A DNA stretch of 64,000 bases, taken from Stromatinia cepivora (lineage: Eukaryota > Ascomycota > Leotiomycetes > Helotiales > Sclerotiniaceae). How positions within the stretch are numbered: position 1 is the first letter of the stretch; each line of letters opens with the position of its first letter. The notes beneath the pieces were generated by a model, which saw only the letters and a list, made by a program, of their open reading frames with translations, was not told where the DNA came from and did no database searches. The position numbers were made by a program, and so were the translations under genes. Location of the stretch: the NCBI GenBank assembly GCA_014898415.1, contig RCTD01000030.1:124001-188000 (forward strand), in the 5' to 3' direction. Below, piece after piece: positions 11,070 to 24,503 of the stretch.

Positions 11070-12670
11070 AAGGATCATTACAACTAAAGGATAATTATTT
11101 GAAACTTTGTAAATACAAAAAATCGATAGTTTAATTACAAAAGATGTTTTCGAATTCGTTAAATATAATTCTTTTGTATATACCGGGAGATTATTCAATT
11201 TATGTTTTGTAAATGAAATCAAAGGATATATAATAAATTCCCTGTACAAAAAATTATATCTAGTTATTTAAGTATATAATGATTCTGGAAAAGAAACAAT
11301 ATTGATATAAGCATCTATAATCCAAAAGTCAAACCAAAGAATCATTATAGTTTTAGTTTTAATATTAGAGTTAATGAATATCAAGTTTATAATACAAGAT
11401 ATCATATAGATATATATACAATCAAAAACACCTCTGAATTGTATTATACTAACAAATTTACCAAAAGAACTTCAAGATAAATATACAAAGGGTATAATTA
11501 TGATAATCAAAAAGCTATTATATGATATCGCAAAAACAGGAATACATTAATGGGTAATCTATTGGAAACACCATCAAAAAAGATTGAATATAATCATGTC
11601 GTTATATAACCTTTGTTTACTAATTTCGGATTCAAAGAATGTACAATTCGGAATTGTAGAAATATAAACAGACAATACCCTTATTCTTACAAATGAGCAA
11701 TTTCTAAAGCTAAAAAACAAAGAATTGATTGATACAAATATCAAAGCCAAACCAGAAGAATACTTTACAAATGATATCCTATTAATATTCAATGGATGTA
11801 TAATATAATATATAGAAAACGATTTCATGTTTATACAAAAAGGCCAAAAAAAGAAAATTAGAAAGATTAACAATTCAAAGTAATATCGGGAATAAAGAGT
11901 TAGAGGGGTATATATTGTTACAATTTGTTAATTAGAAGTATTGTATGATTTATCAATTGTTATATAACATTAAGATTTATTAAACGAAAATATCAAATTA
12001 CTCAATAAAAGATTAGATTGGCAGATGAAAAACCTTAATCGAGGTTTTCGTTTCATTTTCTTTGAAAAAGATTATATAAAGTTATTTGTTTTTGTTGATG
12101 GATCCTTTATCAATAATAAGGATTTGAATAATCAAATAGAATTCATCATTTTGTTTACAAATAAAAATATATCAAACGAAAATATTTTCGAAATAAAAGA
12201 CAATATCATTTATTATAGTAATACAAAAAGCAAAAGAGTTACATATAATATACTAGTATTCGAGATATATGGAATGGTAGCAGGAATAGATATCGGTTTT
12301 GCAATATGATTTACTTTACAAATTGTTATTTTACAATTCAATATCCCTGATATCCTAATCGTTGTATATACTGATTCATATTTGCTATACAAATACCTTA
12401 TTAAATTAGATACAACAAAAAAGAAAAGATTGATGATCGATATTATGATACTTTGGTAATCATATAAACGAAGAGAATTGATAGAAATGAAATAAATCAA
12501 TAGATTCGATAATATTGTTAATACAATAACAAAAACTAATCTTAATAATAATTTAGAAAAGTTTATTGATATGAATACTTTCGAAATATATATAGAAGGA
12601 TAAATAAAACGAGAAATTTGTATAAAGATCGATTAAACCTTTGTATAAACCAAAATTGATATAGGGATAT
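11070..12670 (+). pseudogene. O reverse transcriptase and RNase H remnant
   Basis: The RT begins around 11100. Recognisable pieces are YNDSGKETILI, LPKELQDKYTKG and a region around 11630-11780 with DNTLILTNEQF. RNase H follows: KLFVFVDGSFINNKDLNNQI (12073-12132) with the first catalytic Asp, then EIYGMVAGIDI, then TDSYLLYKYLIKL in another frame and a C-terminal block ending near EGWIKREI. RT plus RNase H after integrase places the element in Ty1/copia. Element C has inserted just beyond the end (12686). Confidence 0.75.
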
Positions 12671-12685
12671 AATATTAATCATTTT

Positions 12686-12851
12686 TGTTGGAAATGAGGC
12701 CATCATAGGATTAGAATTGAGGTCACAAGACCACAATGGTGTATAGACCATATTTGGGGATAACCTCAATTCTACTCCTATTAGAATTATAGATCCTTAG
12801 TTCAATCTACATAGTTAACAATACTATTACTTTCTATACCAAAAATTAATA
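12686..12851 (+). repeat. C 5' LTR
   Basis: 166 bp, gap-free match to 34518-34683 and to both LTRs of D in reverse orientation. The outer (left) portion keeps GAGGCC and GACCAC; the inner end is degraded to AAAAATTAATA. Confidence 0.95.
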
Positions 12852-12866
12852 GGTTATAAGATCCGA
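12852..12866 (+). other. C primer-binding site (half initiator tRNA-Met type)
   Basis: GGTTATAAGATCCG directly follows the 5' LTR, and the same string sits at the matching position in D. It resembles the complement of the initiator tRNA-Met anticodon arm (GGTTATGAGCCCG) after G-to-A change, as expected for copia elements primed by a cleaved tRNA half. Confidence 0.5.
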
Positions 12867-13199
12867 TTGTATAATAGTGATTAGAAAGTAAAGCAAATCG
12901 AGAAAGGATTAGTATAATTAGTAGAAATGGAATAGAATGAAAATCAGAGTTTTTATATAATGCTATTGAAATAGAGTTGAAATATAATAATACAGTTTAT
13001 AATTTACAATATTATAGATCAGAGTGGAGAGTAGTCTGTATAATACTAATACAGAATTATAATAGAGGCAAAGAGCAAATTTGTATAGTTATAAGAAAAT
13101 ATATTATAATATGATCTTATAAATTCTTTTATTGTTTTATTTTTATATTTCTTTATTATTTTGAATTTATTTGTTGTATACTTTTTTTTAAGATTGTTT

Positions 13200-14238
13200 T
13201 AAAAATCTGAAGATTATCTTCGATATTCATCAAACAATAAGAAACCTTTACAATATCGAAATCAAACAATTCTTCGAAGTTCGATCAAAATAATCATAAG
13301 TGATGGTTCAGATAAACGAAGATATAATTGAAAGGGAAAGAATGGTTTTATATAATTGATCAAACATTAGACGAATATGTATAGATTGTAGGATTCAATA
13401 TAATATTTGTCTATGAGATCAATGGTTGTGTATATTACAATATCGAATTGAAATCGGAATATTTAAAAAACGAAGCGAATACATTATTGTATATTTGTAC
13501 AATACTCAATGATAACGATGAAGCCTTTATCAACGAATATTCAACAGTATATATACTCTGGAAATACCTTAAATCAAAATATACCAGAGTTAGTACAATT
13601 ATAATTAATATATATATAACGATGATCCAGAACTTCAAATTCCAATTCAATACTCATCCCGATATAACCATTATCGAAATTTGAAACAAATTGAAAGAAT
13701 ACAAAAGGAAACTAGAAATTGTAAATAAAAGTTGTTGATCAATATATTAAAATATTGTTCTGTTTTTAGTTTTAATATATAATCTTTTAATCGATTATCA
13801 AGAAATAATAGATATATTGGATATTCAAATCAGCTTTAGTATCGATGATAAGATCAAGTATTTATAGATTAAGGAATTTCGTTTTAAGGATGGATCAGAA
13901 TTAATACAAATTGCAAAAGGATCTAGGTATATTTCTTGATACCAAGAATCAAATTTCGAGACCCCAAACAATGTTTGCGATTTGTATCAAAAGAAAGATT
14001 ATTATATATAAAACTGTTTGTATTTAATATAAATCAGCAAATTCCTTTATAGTTATCTTTATTATCAAAGGAAAAAAGAATCATCGAATCTAAAGAAGGT
14101 TTATTTCAATAAGAAAGATCAAATATACTTTGCTAATAATATTTCTGAATCAGATTCCGATATTGAGGATATAATGAAGGAAGATTGTAATTTGATAAAG
14201 GAAACTATTAGTAAGGTTTTCTTTAGTAAATAGTATAT
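13200..14238 (+). pseudogene. C gag remnant and start of protease
   Basis: The gag piece 13448-13684 (MKSEYLKNEANTLLYICTIL...) matches the D gag at 54248-54550 nearly residue by residue. The downstream acidic stretch (about 14140-14190: ISESDSDIEDIMKEDCNLIK) precedes the protease start, which is cut by element A at 14238. Stops are of RIP type. Confidence 0.7.
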
Positions 14239-14547
14239 TATCACAGGATAGTATGATTACACAGCACTTTCAGGGATCGTTGAATAGATGGTACATATAA
14301 TTGGTAGAGTAAAAGAATTGAATGACTTGCCCTTGATTATATGAATCAAAAGCTGTATATATAGAACAAATGAATAATTATTTAGTCGATATATACCTTA
14401 ATTAGGTTAAATCTTTGTTTATTAATATATCAGAATCATTTTATCAATTGGTGGATTGATAAGGGCTAATAGATTCTTCATTTCGATTGAAAAGTATATA
14501 CTTTGATTCTTTATAAGATACAAGGGATTGCAGGGCTTTCCGTAATA
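14239..14547 (-). repeat. A 3' LTR (left)
   Basis: 309 bp, same length as 22187-22495. The inner end reads CCGTAATA where the outer end of the right LTR keeps CCGTGACA. Confidence 0.94.
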
Positions 14548-14561
14548 CACCCCCCAAATCG
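14548..14561 (-). other. A polypurine tract
   Basis: On the minus strand TTTGGGGGGTG lies immediately before the 3' LTR, a fitting plus-strand primer. The G-run has survived in both A and B. Confidence 0.55.
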
Positions 14562-15960
14562 GAAAACGATCTAAAACAAATGGAAAGATATAGAAAATGA
14601 CAATTCATATAATTCGTGAATAAATATACAAAACGATCATAGACAGATATCAATCAAGGATTGATGTAACATATAAACCTGAAATGATTCTGATACCCTT
14701 AAAATAGAAAAGAATTTGAGTATATATAAATCGCAAATTTCTTTTGATCTTCAATTTATTATCTGCAATATTCTTTAAAATCAAAATTTTGAATAATAAA
14801 AAGAAAGTTTTCCGTCGAAAGAATACAAATGATTGATCGATCTTACGGCGTAGCAATTAAGAATGTATATAATTGCTAAACTACAGTGTGTTGATTACGA
14901 TGGCGAAAAATAAATGAATTTTTAAAGGTATATAAATCCCCTCTTCGTATTCTCGTTTTTGTTTTAATCAAACTCTTATTAATCATTATTATACCTAAGA
15001 TTTCGGGGTCTAAAAAGGTTAAGTAAGCGAATCTCAATCGTGCTAGGCAAATAACGACTGAGAAGAAAGCTTTGAAAGAATCAAATACAAAAGAAAATCC
15101 CAATACTCCTTCGAGGGATCAATAAATTGAACAAAGAGAATTAATAAGTTCAATATAGATAACGAATTAAGATATCGATTTTTAGAAGTATAGCTTAACT
15201 AAATCTGTTTCTAAAATAATATACCATCATTTATTTTAGAAATCGCTCCCCCCTATCGAAAGAACTGTTACTCATTGTAATCAATTGTCGATTATAAATT
15301 CAAATAATAATTTGGAAATAGATTTTATTCTTGAATTCTGTTGTATAATTGAAAGGTTTTATTAATCCTATATTTGTAATTATCGAAGCAAAAATTGTTC
15401 AATAAAGAAAAAAAAAGAGGGAGTATTTCTTTATATAATAATAACAATTTATTCGATTCTTCAACGCTGGATTTTTCGGATGATAAATTAGATAAAGAAG
15501 AGAAAGAAAAAAGATCATTAAAAATTATTGATTCTCCAGTTAAAACAAAAGATAAAAAGAATTATAAGAAAAGGAACGATCATTTATATATTCAATATAT
15601 AAAATCATTGATTATTGGGAAACATAATTTCCACAATGAATACTTTGTTGATTCTTTCAAACCGAATAATCGTCGATATTAGAATTATAATACTCATCTA
15701 TATACTTTCTTACCGACTTTCCTTTATTCTTTAGCAAATTATTACATTGTCATTTATCAGCAAAATTCGAAAATAAGTTTTTTGTTCACCCCCCATCTTT
15801 ATAATATACTAATCATTAATTATATAATCCAAACAGGAATATAGAATTATAATAAAAATGATATTAGAGATCGAAAAGAAAAAAGAAGTTGTTCTTTTGC
15901 CTCTACATTATCGTTCCCCCTTTCCTCGCTATATTACTTATCGGAATCCTTGAAAGGCCG
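14560..15960 (+). pseudogene. A antisense reading frame of unknown function
   Basis: Opposite in direction to A's gag-pol and placed between RNase H and the 3' LTR. If TAA/TAG/TGA at former CAA/CAG/TGG codons are discounted, one plus-strand frame is readable from at least 14980 to about 15370, including KKALKESNTKENPN and ..DIDF-KYSLTKSVSK. A second frame, shifted by one base, runs from about 15370 to 15960, including DDKLDKEEKEKRSLKIIDS and NDHLYIQYIKSLIIG. The same frames with the same shift occur in B. The shift could be an intron, a programmed frameshift or an ancestral break. I recognise no known domain: the N-terminal part is Lys/Asn/Gln-rich and the C-terminal part is aromatic-rich. 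Confidence 0.5.
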
Positions 15961-16589
15961 AACAGAAAAAATACATTGTAATTTCAGAAAACAATAATAA
16001 AGATGAAAAAGAAAGAATAATAAAGAAAAAGAAAAGGAAAGAGTGGATAATATATCTAAAGAAAAGGAAAAGAAGGAATAATCCTTTAGCTCTTATAATA
16101 CCGATAACACTAATAACTCCGGTTGTTCCAATTGTTCCTTGTTCTTTAACTATTACGGATAATCCAAAGGCTCTTTTATTTGAACTTCAAATTATTAAAC
16201 TTAGAAAAAAGTTTATCCTTTTTCGAAAACAGAAAAATAAAGAACAAAGAAATAATCGATCTTAATTGTTCTTTGTTTCCTGATAAATATAGAGTATATA
16301 AATTAGAGTATATCATGGAAAAATATAATAATCTAGAATACCAAATAAGATTCATTTTATCTATATCAAAAAAAAGAAATACAAACTCCAGATTATCGTT
16401 ATTCAAACTTTATAATCGTTGTTACTCAAACTCTATAATCCTATTATTCATATCTTATAAATTGAAGAAAGATCGGAAATATTTGAATTTTTGTTTTGTA
16501 AGGTTTTTAATAAATTTATCAACAATTATATCGATAATCGATAGATAGATTATATAAAAATTCTTTTTTGAATATTCTTAATATAACCA

Positions 16590-18250
16590 CATATTTTGAA
16601 TATCGATATAATATAGTTTCATAATAATCCGTTCGTTTTCACCAATCACCAATTTAATCGCTTATTAATTGTTGCAAAAGATTATTATAAATTCTTTTAC
16701 TATTAAATCGATCTCTTTTAAGAAATATAAAATTACTATGGTTTTTTTTGATATATACTCGATTCTAAGAAGCTTTATTTCGGTAATCAAAATGGTTATA
16801 ATATCTTGCTTGAATGTTTTCTATACAATTAAATTATCGAAAAGGGATATAATATATTTTTGAAATAATCGATGAATATCTGAATCATTTATAAAAAAAG
16901 TGTTTAAGAAAACGAAAAGTTATAGTATTTGATTATCGCTATATTAGATTATAAGATATTTTATATTCTATAGATATTATAAACAATGATCGATAGTTTT
17001 CATATAATCATTCGATGGGTTGATCAAATAATAGCTCAATTACGAAGTAACGAATAATACATCCATTTTTATAATGATTATAATATATAATACTGAACTC
17101 ATTTTCTTTTAATACATTTTTATAATATATATAGGAATTTGATCTTGATTTTTCCGAAATACTATTATCGAAAGTAATATACTTGCTGTTCTATTTGTTG
17201 CTTTGAATTTTTTAGTAATCTTTTTAATATATATATTATAAACTAATTATAACTTTTTTTTGGATCGATCACAAAGTATACATATACCTAGAAATCATTT
17301 AGTATTTCCCAGATTTCATAATTCATATACAGTTTTGATTCCCTTAATGATCTTTGTGATAATTAATTCGTTTTTCTTATAATAAATGATCTGAATGTTG
17401 TTTACAAAAAAAAGAATCATGATGGTGTACTTTGAGTTAATATATAAATACAATTCCTTTTTGTATTATATCAATCCTAATTTTTCAAATATCCAAATAA
17501 AATCTTTAAACTATATAACTGGGGAATTTCGTAGATTATACAAAGTTCGATTGATTATGATATTTTTGTTTAGGATTTTGTATTTATTAGGTAGATAATA
17601 TACAATTGGGGTATCGGAAGGATTGTGTAGAATATTAATAAAGGTATTGATTATATCATATTGCTTTGTTTCGAGATTGTATTTAACAACGATTACTATT
17701 ACGATTCGAAATGATCGGCCTGCTAATGTAATAGCGTAAGTAGTTTCAATAATACTTTTAATCTAGAGATTTCTTTGTATTATTAAATGTAAGTAATAAT
17801 GAGTAATTAAATCTTGATCATTATATTTATATATAAATATCTATTGAAGGAGGATCGGTTTTGAAGGTTCCGATCCAGAATCGATTTCATGCTAGGTTTT
17901 CCTAATCTTAAGGTTATTAATCTCAAGATTGCAATCCTATTTGAATCAATATCCCATTTGATGATTTTTTAATTGATAATAAAAACGAAGTAATTTTGGA
18001 ATTGCAAATATATAAATTCGAAAAAATAATATTGTTTATAATCTATTAATTGTAAATCAAATAGAAGATAGTAATGGTTTTACTTCAATTCCAATGATGA
18101 TTATACTATAAACTATCACAAATTGAGAATATTCCTTTATATCGTCTATTCCTTATTAATTAAACTAAAATATAAAATGAAAATTATTTAAATAGAATAA
18201 TCCCATTGAATTTGTTTTTTGAAATATAATAGTTCCTATATAAGATTCAA
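16590..18250 (-). pseudogene. A reverse transcriptase and RNase H remnant
   Basis: Collinear with the better-readable B copy (26540-28200), where the copia RT motif region is visible. In A the corresponding minus frame is broken by many stops. Extent is transferred from B by the constant ~9,942-base offset. Confidence 0.6.
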
Positions 18251-18773
18251 TGTTGGAATTGCTCTTTTGATAGTATTGCTCTATATATAATTACCTTTAT
18301 ATATATATTGATTACTTTAGGATGTAAGAACCAAATGATTCCTGAAAGAAAGATAATTCCGAATAATAATCATATAATTGAAACTCAGATAGATTGATTT
18401 GAGCTCTGGATATTTCAATCCTTATAATGCAAACTTTCTTAAATATCTATTCAAGATTATAAATCCATAAATCCTTTATAAATCGATCAAATAAATATAT
18501 AAAATATAGCAATCTTTGTAATAACTAGATTTCCTTTACAGAATACTCTGATTGATTATTCCAATATATATACTTCCTTTTAGAACATTGAAATTGATCG
18601 ATTAGAACAATCTCTAAATCATTTTCGTATATACCATAAAGAATTTTGATAGTACGATTAATATGCTTATATTTTATATTCCTTATATCAATATATTCGA
18701 TAAAATCGGGATCTGTATTATTATTATAAACATTTCTTTAAACAATATTAATATCTTTATTTATAAAATATAA

Positions 18774-19277
18774 TTATTCCTTAATAAAAGAATTGATTTC
18801 TTCAATTTCTTTAATAAAAAGATCGATCGATATTCGTATATCTTTATTGTATATCTTATCCTTATTATCTAAAAGATTAAATGAATTGAATAGTTCTAGA
18901 TCGACTTTTTTATTCCTATTATCATCCTTCAAATCTATATCTATTCCCGAAATCAATTCGTTTATAAACAATAAATCTGAAATACATTTAATAAATAAAT
19001 CAAAGACTTTTCGATCCATAAAAATAAATAAATAAATAAAATCCTTATGATTATCCTCGTTTTGAATAATCGTCCTGTCCAATTCGATATAATCTTATAG
19101 ATCAAAGACTTTAGCAAATTGTTTAAACTCTTTTGTAATATAAATATTGATTATTCGATTAATAAAATCCATATAATAAATGAATTCCTTATTGAATATT
19201 ATATTTCGAGTGATAATAACTCTATCGAGTTTGGGTATCCATATATAATAGATCAATATATTTGGGATATAATCCAT
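18774..19277 (-). pseudogene. A linker between integrase and RT
   Basis: The open minus frame 18774-19082 (DRKVFDLFIKCISDLLFINE, then acidic Asp-rich repeats) has a near-identical partner in B at 28778-28963. It lies between integrase and RT and resembles the variable, acidic linker of copia polyproteins; no domain recognised. 19095-19277 carries further polyprotein. Confidence 0.5.
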
Positions 19278-20700
19278 TAAATACTTAATATATATTTGAG
19301 GATTGATTTTATATTATTTCTTATTAATTCTAACTTCTTTATTTTTATCCAAAAAATAAGCTCAACATTTATACCTATAGATTCCATTTCAGTTGGAACA
19401 AAAATTGTTAGATATTTTCTTTGCAAGCAAGGGATTATCTTTACGAAAATAATTATAAAATCATATATCGAATATTTCATTAAACGATTTGAAAGATTTA
19501 ACCTTCAAAGGATTTATATTATATAAATAAATAATAATTTACACTACTTCCATCCACAATTTATCTGATAAATCTATTATGATCCATATTTTTATTTATT
19601 TTATAACTATTTCTTATCCTACATATTCTGATCCTTTATTGAATTTATATATATAAGATAGGGATAGTTCGAATTCAATACCTTCTTGCTTGATTCATTT
19701 CTCAAATAATATTGCTCCCATAATTTCAATAACAGATATATCATTATCCTACTTGATCATTATAATTGCTAGATTATATTTATAATAAATCCAAACTATA
19801 AAACTTTGAATAATTACAAATACTTCGTTATATATTTTGTAATAGATTGGATATAAAAAGATTTTGCTATAGTATATTTCTTTAATCAATAGAAATCATA
19901 ATATATTGTTATATTCTTTATCGAAATCAAAAAGATCTTATTAAATTTTATAAAAGAACTGAAATAACTGGTGATCATTTGGAATACAAGAAATGATTTG
20001 TTTTATATAAATGCGAGTACAATTAGTACAATTGAAACAAATAATACCTTTTATTTTGACGTTTTGTATTGTAAATACTAAATATTCAAGAACTTCCTTC
20101 CCTAGATACCTAAAATATTCATATTATATTTCATTTGTATCTTCTTTTAAAAGAAATAAATCACAAGAATAATGAAATACTTTGTTTATTTTTCTATTCA
20201 TTATTGAATATATTATAAAAAGATTATTTACAGAAATAAATAAAAGAATACTCAAATAAATAGAAAACAATTTGTATTCTAAAAATATAAGATTTTCAGT
20301 ATAAATATATTAAACAATTATTATACTATTTATATAATCTCCTTTATAAAAAGTACAATTATATCTTGAAAATTATAAACTAGCTTTCTTCAATCGAACC
20401 TCCAAAACGATATTAATATAAAAACTAAGGATGAATATTACATTATTCAAAATCAAATCATTATTAAAATAATCTTCTCTTTTAATGATCCCTTTAATAA
20501 TACGAACCCTGTATCCTAGAATTTGAAAACTAGAAATGCTTATTTTTACAAGATTATTGAAATCAAATGATTGATATCAATGATTATCCAGCAAAGATAT
20601 ATTATTTATGATATATATAATATTACAATTATTAAACAAAATATTATTAAACAAATAATATACTTTCATTACTATAGAATATACCCCTGATTAATCATAT
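19277..20700 (-). pseudogene. A protease and integrase remnant
   Basis: Positions follow from alignment with B. The piece 19277-19480 (KIIPCLQRKYLTIFVPTEME) is integrase-region sequence. The protease region is expected at about 20360-20700. Stops are of RIP type. Confidence 0.5.
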
Positions 20701-20899
20701 CAAGTATTCAAGATAGTAACATTGATTAAAGGTTTTAAAGGATTAATAGAATCTTTTATCTATTTCCTTTTGATTCAATTAAGATGAAATTGCTTCCATA
20801 AATATGATCTTATTCGATCCCTAATTGCTTATAGTTTGTTTTCACTGAATACCCTTTTGAATAATGGATTGATCCTTTTGGTAAACACTAATTTTATAG

Positions 20900-22100
20900 C
20901 TTTACAATTGTATACAATGTAATCATAACTAATTCCATTGTTCCATTCAGATTCGATTTTACAAGAATATTCCCAAATCTTTTTAATCCTTTGATTATTT
21001 TCAAAATTGATACTTTTTTTATTTTTTTTAAATCTTTTATTATTTTGAAAAGAAATAAATATAGAATATATTCCTTCTTTAGTTTTTAAAAAAATAGAAT
21101 CCTGAAAAATTAATCCTTCAAAAACGTTTCCAAATTGTTTAAATAAAAAATTGAATAATCTGAATTAATTGTTCATTTTGATCTATATAATTATAATATT
21201 TATTCAGATTAAAAGTATTCTAGTATCAATAATTTATAGAAAAGTGTTGATAACAATTTCATTCTATATCTTAAGGATTTCATATACAAGAGCTTTGATA
21301 TAGACTATAGTCCAATCTCTATATCATTTAATAGGATCGATTCTATCAAACGAGATTTACACTAAAACAAACCGATATTCTTGTAATACTACGAACTTAA
21401 CAGTAGTTATCGTAAATACAAATTTCTTTTTGAATATATTGATAATCGTCTTGAATAGAAGAATTATAATACCCTGATTAAGAATAGATAATTTTATAAA
21501 GTATATTTGATCAATTAACGATTCAATCTATTTATAAACATCTTTAAAAGTTTTATGATTCTATATATATTCTTGTTATCGATATCAATACTTTAATTGA
21601 AGAGAAGTAAGCTTGGAAAAGATTTCTTGAAAAATAATTGGGAGTGGAATAATAAATCTACTAAAAATGAATCCCGATGTATTACTATCAAAATCTTTCA
21701 TTTTCGTATCTCCATTAGCATCTTCTTTGGATTGAATCGCTATAAGATATTCCGAAAATTCCTTTTGATATTAAATTTGTTTTTTTTGATCATATTTGAT
21801 TTAAAAATCGATAATGGAAAGTAAAACAAATGATTTGATTGAGAATTAATTGATTTGAATATGAATAAATTTACTTATCAAATCGAAACTTGAAATGGAT
21901 ATTGTTGATATAAAAACAAACAGATCGTTCTCTAGATTAATTGAATCCCAAATTCCTTGAATTTGATATTTATTTTTCAAGTATAAATACTACTCCAATT
22001 ATTGAACATAGATTGTAAGAAGAAGATCGTTTTAATTCTTTATTATATTGAATAAAGATAATTGAATTAATATGAATATTGAATTATAAATGAAATAGAA
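20900..22100 (-). pseudogene. A gag remnant
   Basis: Region between the 5' LTR and the protease on the minus strand. By position this is gag, and it is heavily broken by RIP. No motif survives that I can name. Confidence 0.4.
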
Positions 22101-22173
22101 ATGATATTTTAAAAATGATCCTTTGAGTATTTAGTAATCATTGGATAGGAAATTATATAAATTTTAAAAACTA

Positions 22174-22186
22174 CCAGGTTTATAAT
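22174..22186 (-). other. A primer-binding site
   Basis: Adjacent to the 5' LTR on the minus strand: ATTATAAACCTGG, a RIP-altered version of B's GTTATAAGCCCGG, complementary in type to the initiator tRNA-Met anticodon arm. Confidence 0.5.
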
Positions 22187-22495
22187 TATCACAGGATAGT
22201 ATAATTACATAGCACTTTCAGGGATCGTTGAATAAATGGTATATATAATTAGTAAAATAAAAGAATTGAATGATTTGTTTTTGATTATATAAATCAAAAA
22301 CTATATATATAGAACAAATGAATGATTATCTAACCGATATGCACCTTAATTAGGCTAGATCTTTATTTATTAGTATATCAGGATCATTTTATCAATTGGT
22401 GGATTGGTAAGGGCTAGTAGATCCTTCATTCCGATTGGAAAGCATACGCTTTGATCCTTCATAAGATACAGGGGATTGCGGGGCTTTCCGTGACA
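22187..22495 (-). repeat. A 5' LTR (right)
   Basis: 309 bp. Its outer (right) end keeps GGGGATTGCGGGGCTTTCCGTGACA, while its inner start is degraded. Confidence 0.94.
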
Positions 22496-22500
22496 TATAT

Positions 22501-24180
22501 TGATATAAATGTTTCTTTATATATATCTAATTAATCTTTATTATTTAGATTAATAGAATTTATTGTTAAATGAAGAATAAAGGTTGGTGGGGGAGTAATA
22601 TATTGTTGTTATTGGGGTTTAATGGATATGGTATGCAAAGATGGTTTTAAGATATTATTTTCAAATATATTATATGTATTAGGGTTAGGAATAAACTTGT
22701 TGTCAAGAAAAAGGATCTGCGAAATAGGGTTGCAAAGGGAATTCAACTCTTATTATATATATTTCAAAAAGGACAATAAGAAAGTCATTTATATTAGAAT
22801 ATAAAACGGAATATATGTAGTTTTATATATAATCAAAAAATATAAGGATACAATTTTCTGTTTTAATATATATTAAAATGATCAGAAAAAAGGCTTTTCT
22901 TCAAAGATAATCGATAATATTAAAGATATCGATAATGAATTGATATTCAAGGAGAAAGAGAGATATCTATTATAACATCGAAGATTCAATTATTTAGGTT
23001 CAAATAAAATCAAGAATCTATATAAGGTATTCAATATAATTAAATTGATAAAGGTCCTAATTGAATTAGATATCTATAAAATGTATATATTCATCAAAAT
23101 GATCAATCATATTTCGAAGCAATTGAGTCTGTATAAATCAAAAAAACTTGAATTTATATATTTCGATATTGCAGGATTATTTCCAAAATCGATTTAAGGA
23201 AATCGTTATTTCATATTGATCATTGATAGTTGTACAAGAATAAATTGGATTATATTATTTAAACAAAAGGATGATATAATTCAAATATTGAAAATTTGGA
23301 AAAAGGAGATGGAATTAGTTATTGAAGAAAAGATCATTGTAATTAGGACTGATAATATATTGGAACTCCTATAAATTATTTATGAATAATTATTGGGTAT
23401 ATAATCCGAAATTATAATAATTGTTTCTTTATATCAAAATAAATCTATAGAATGGAATATAAAGATTATAGAGATAGATATAAAAGTAATATTAAAAGAA
23501 ACTAGATTATTATTAGAATTTTGGGATGAAATTGTAAAGTACAATATTTATATCAGGAATCGTATTAGTATTGATCCTGATATAAATAAAATAGATCGAT
23601 TTTCTATAGAAGCTTTTATAGATATAATATTAGATATAGAGATATACAAAGTTTAGAGAAACAAATGTTATATTTATATCAATCCCAAAATTATTCTGAA
23701 AGGGCAAAGATATAATAAATTGCAGGATATTTCGAGAATCGGTGTATTTTTAGGGTATTCAAAAGTTACGAATAAATATATCAAAGTATATTTTTCAGAA
23801 TTAGATTATATATTTCGATCAAGTAAAGTAATCATAGATGAATCTCATCGAAGAGGAGATTTGAATCTTAAATTAAGAAATTGTGAATTAGATCTATAAG
23901 GAACAAAGAATATAGAATTAAATCGAAAATCTTATAATAGATTAATAACAAATAAGGTATCTTTTTTATTCTTAATATCAAACATAATATCTGTATCATT
24001 TTCGTTCCAAGTATTCTCTCCAGCAAATATTATATTGAGTTTAGTGATTGTATTAAGTATCCCAATTGTCGAATTGAAATCAGGTAAATTAGATATATCA
24101 ATACTAATATACGATGAAGATGAAGATAGTAATATCTAGAAAACAAATCAAGAATCTTCTTTTAAGGATACTTCAGATAT
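22501..24180 (+). pseudogene. C protease (rest) and integrase remnant
   Basis: Continues C after element A. 22622-22804 reads ILYVLGLGINLLSRKRICEI, matching D. A pre-integrase segment with NYLGSNKIKNLYK-like sequence lies near 22990, then the integrase start (FIYFDI-GLFPKSI, about 23155) and a NRYFILIIDSCTRINWI stretch. The downstream linker (about 23700-24180) contains the IDESHRRGDL segment. It ends at the B insertion. Confidence 0.7.
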
Positions 24181-24489
24181 TATCACGGGATAGTATGATT
24201 ACACAGCACTTTCAGGGATCGTTGAATAGATGGTACACGTGATTGGTAGAGTAAAAGAATTGAATGACTTGCCCTTGATTATATGAATCAAGAGTTATAT
24301 ATATAGAACAAATGAATGATTATTTAGCCGATATACACTTTAATTAGATTAGATCTTTGTTTATTAGTATATCAGGATCACCTTATCAATTGATGGATTG
24401 GTAAGGACTAGTAGATCCTTCATTCCGATTGGAAAGCATACGTTTTGATCCTTCATAAGATACAGAGGATTGCAGGGCTTTCCGTAATA
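24181..24489 (-). repeat. B 3' LTR (left)
   Basis: 309 bp, matches the A LTRs. The outer start TATCACGGGATAGTATG retains CGGG; the inner end is CCGTAATA. Confidence 0.94.
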
Positions 24490-24503
24490 CACCCCCCAAA
24501 TCG
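24490..24503 (-). other. B polypurine tract
   Basis: TTTGGGGGGTG on the minus strand immediately before the 3' LTR, identical to A. Confidence 0.55.

Larger units (their letters stand above)
14239..22495 (-). mobile_element. Ty1/copia retrotransposon A (8.26 kb) inserted in C
   Basis: The 309-bp LTRs lie at 14239-14547 and 22187-22495. The ancestral ends are TGTCACGG...CCGTGACA, an 8-bp terminal inverted repeat. The target duplication TATAT is at 14234-14238 and 22496-22500, inside C's protease; copy D shows the uninterrupted sequence. The gag-pol genes lie on the minus strand, so the right LTR is the 5' LTR. It is about 2.5 kb longer than C/D because of an extra segment between RNase H and the 3' LTR, which carries a plus-strand reading frame. 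It is collinear with B. Confidence 0.95.
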
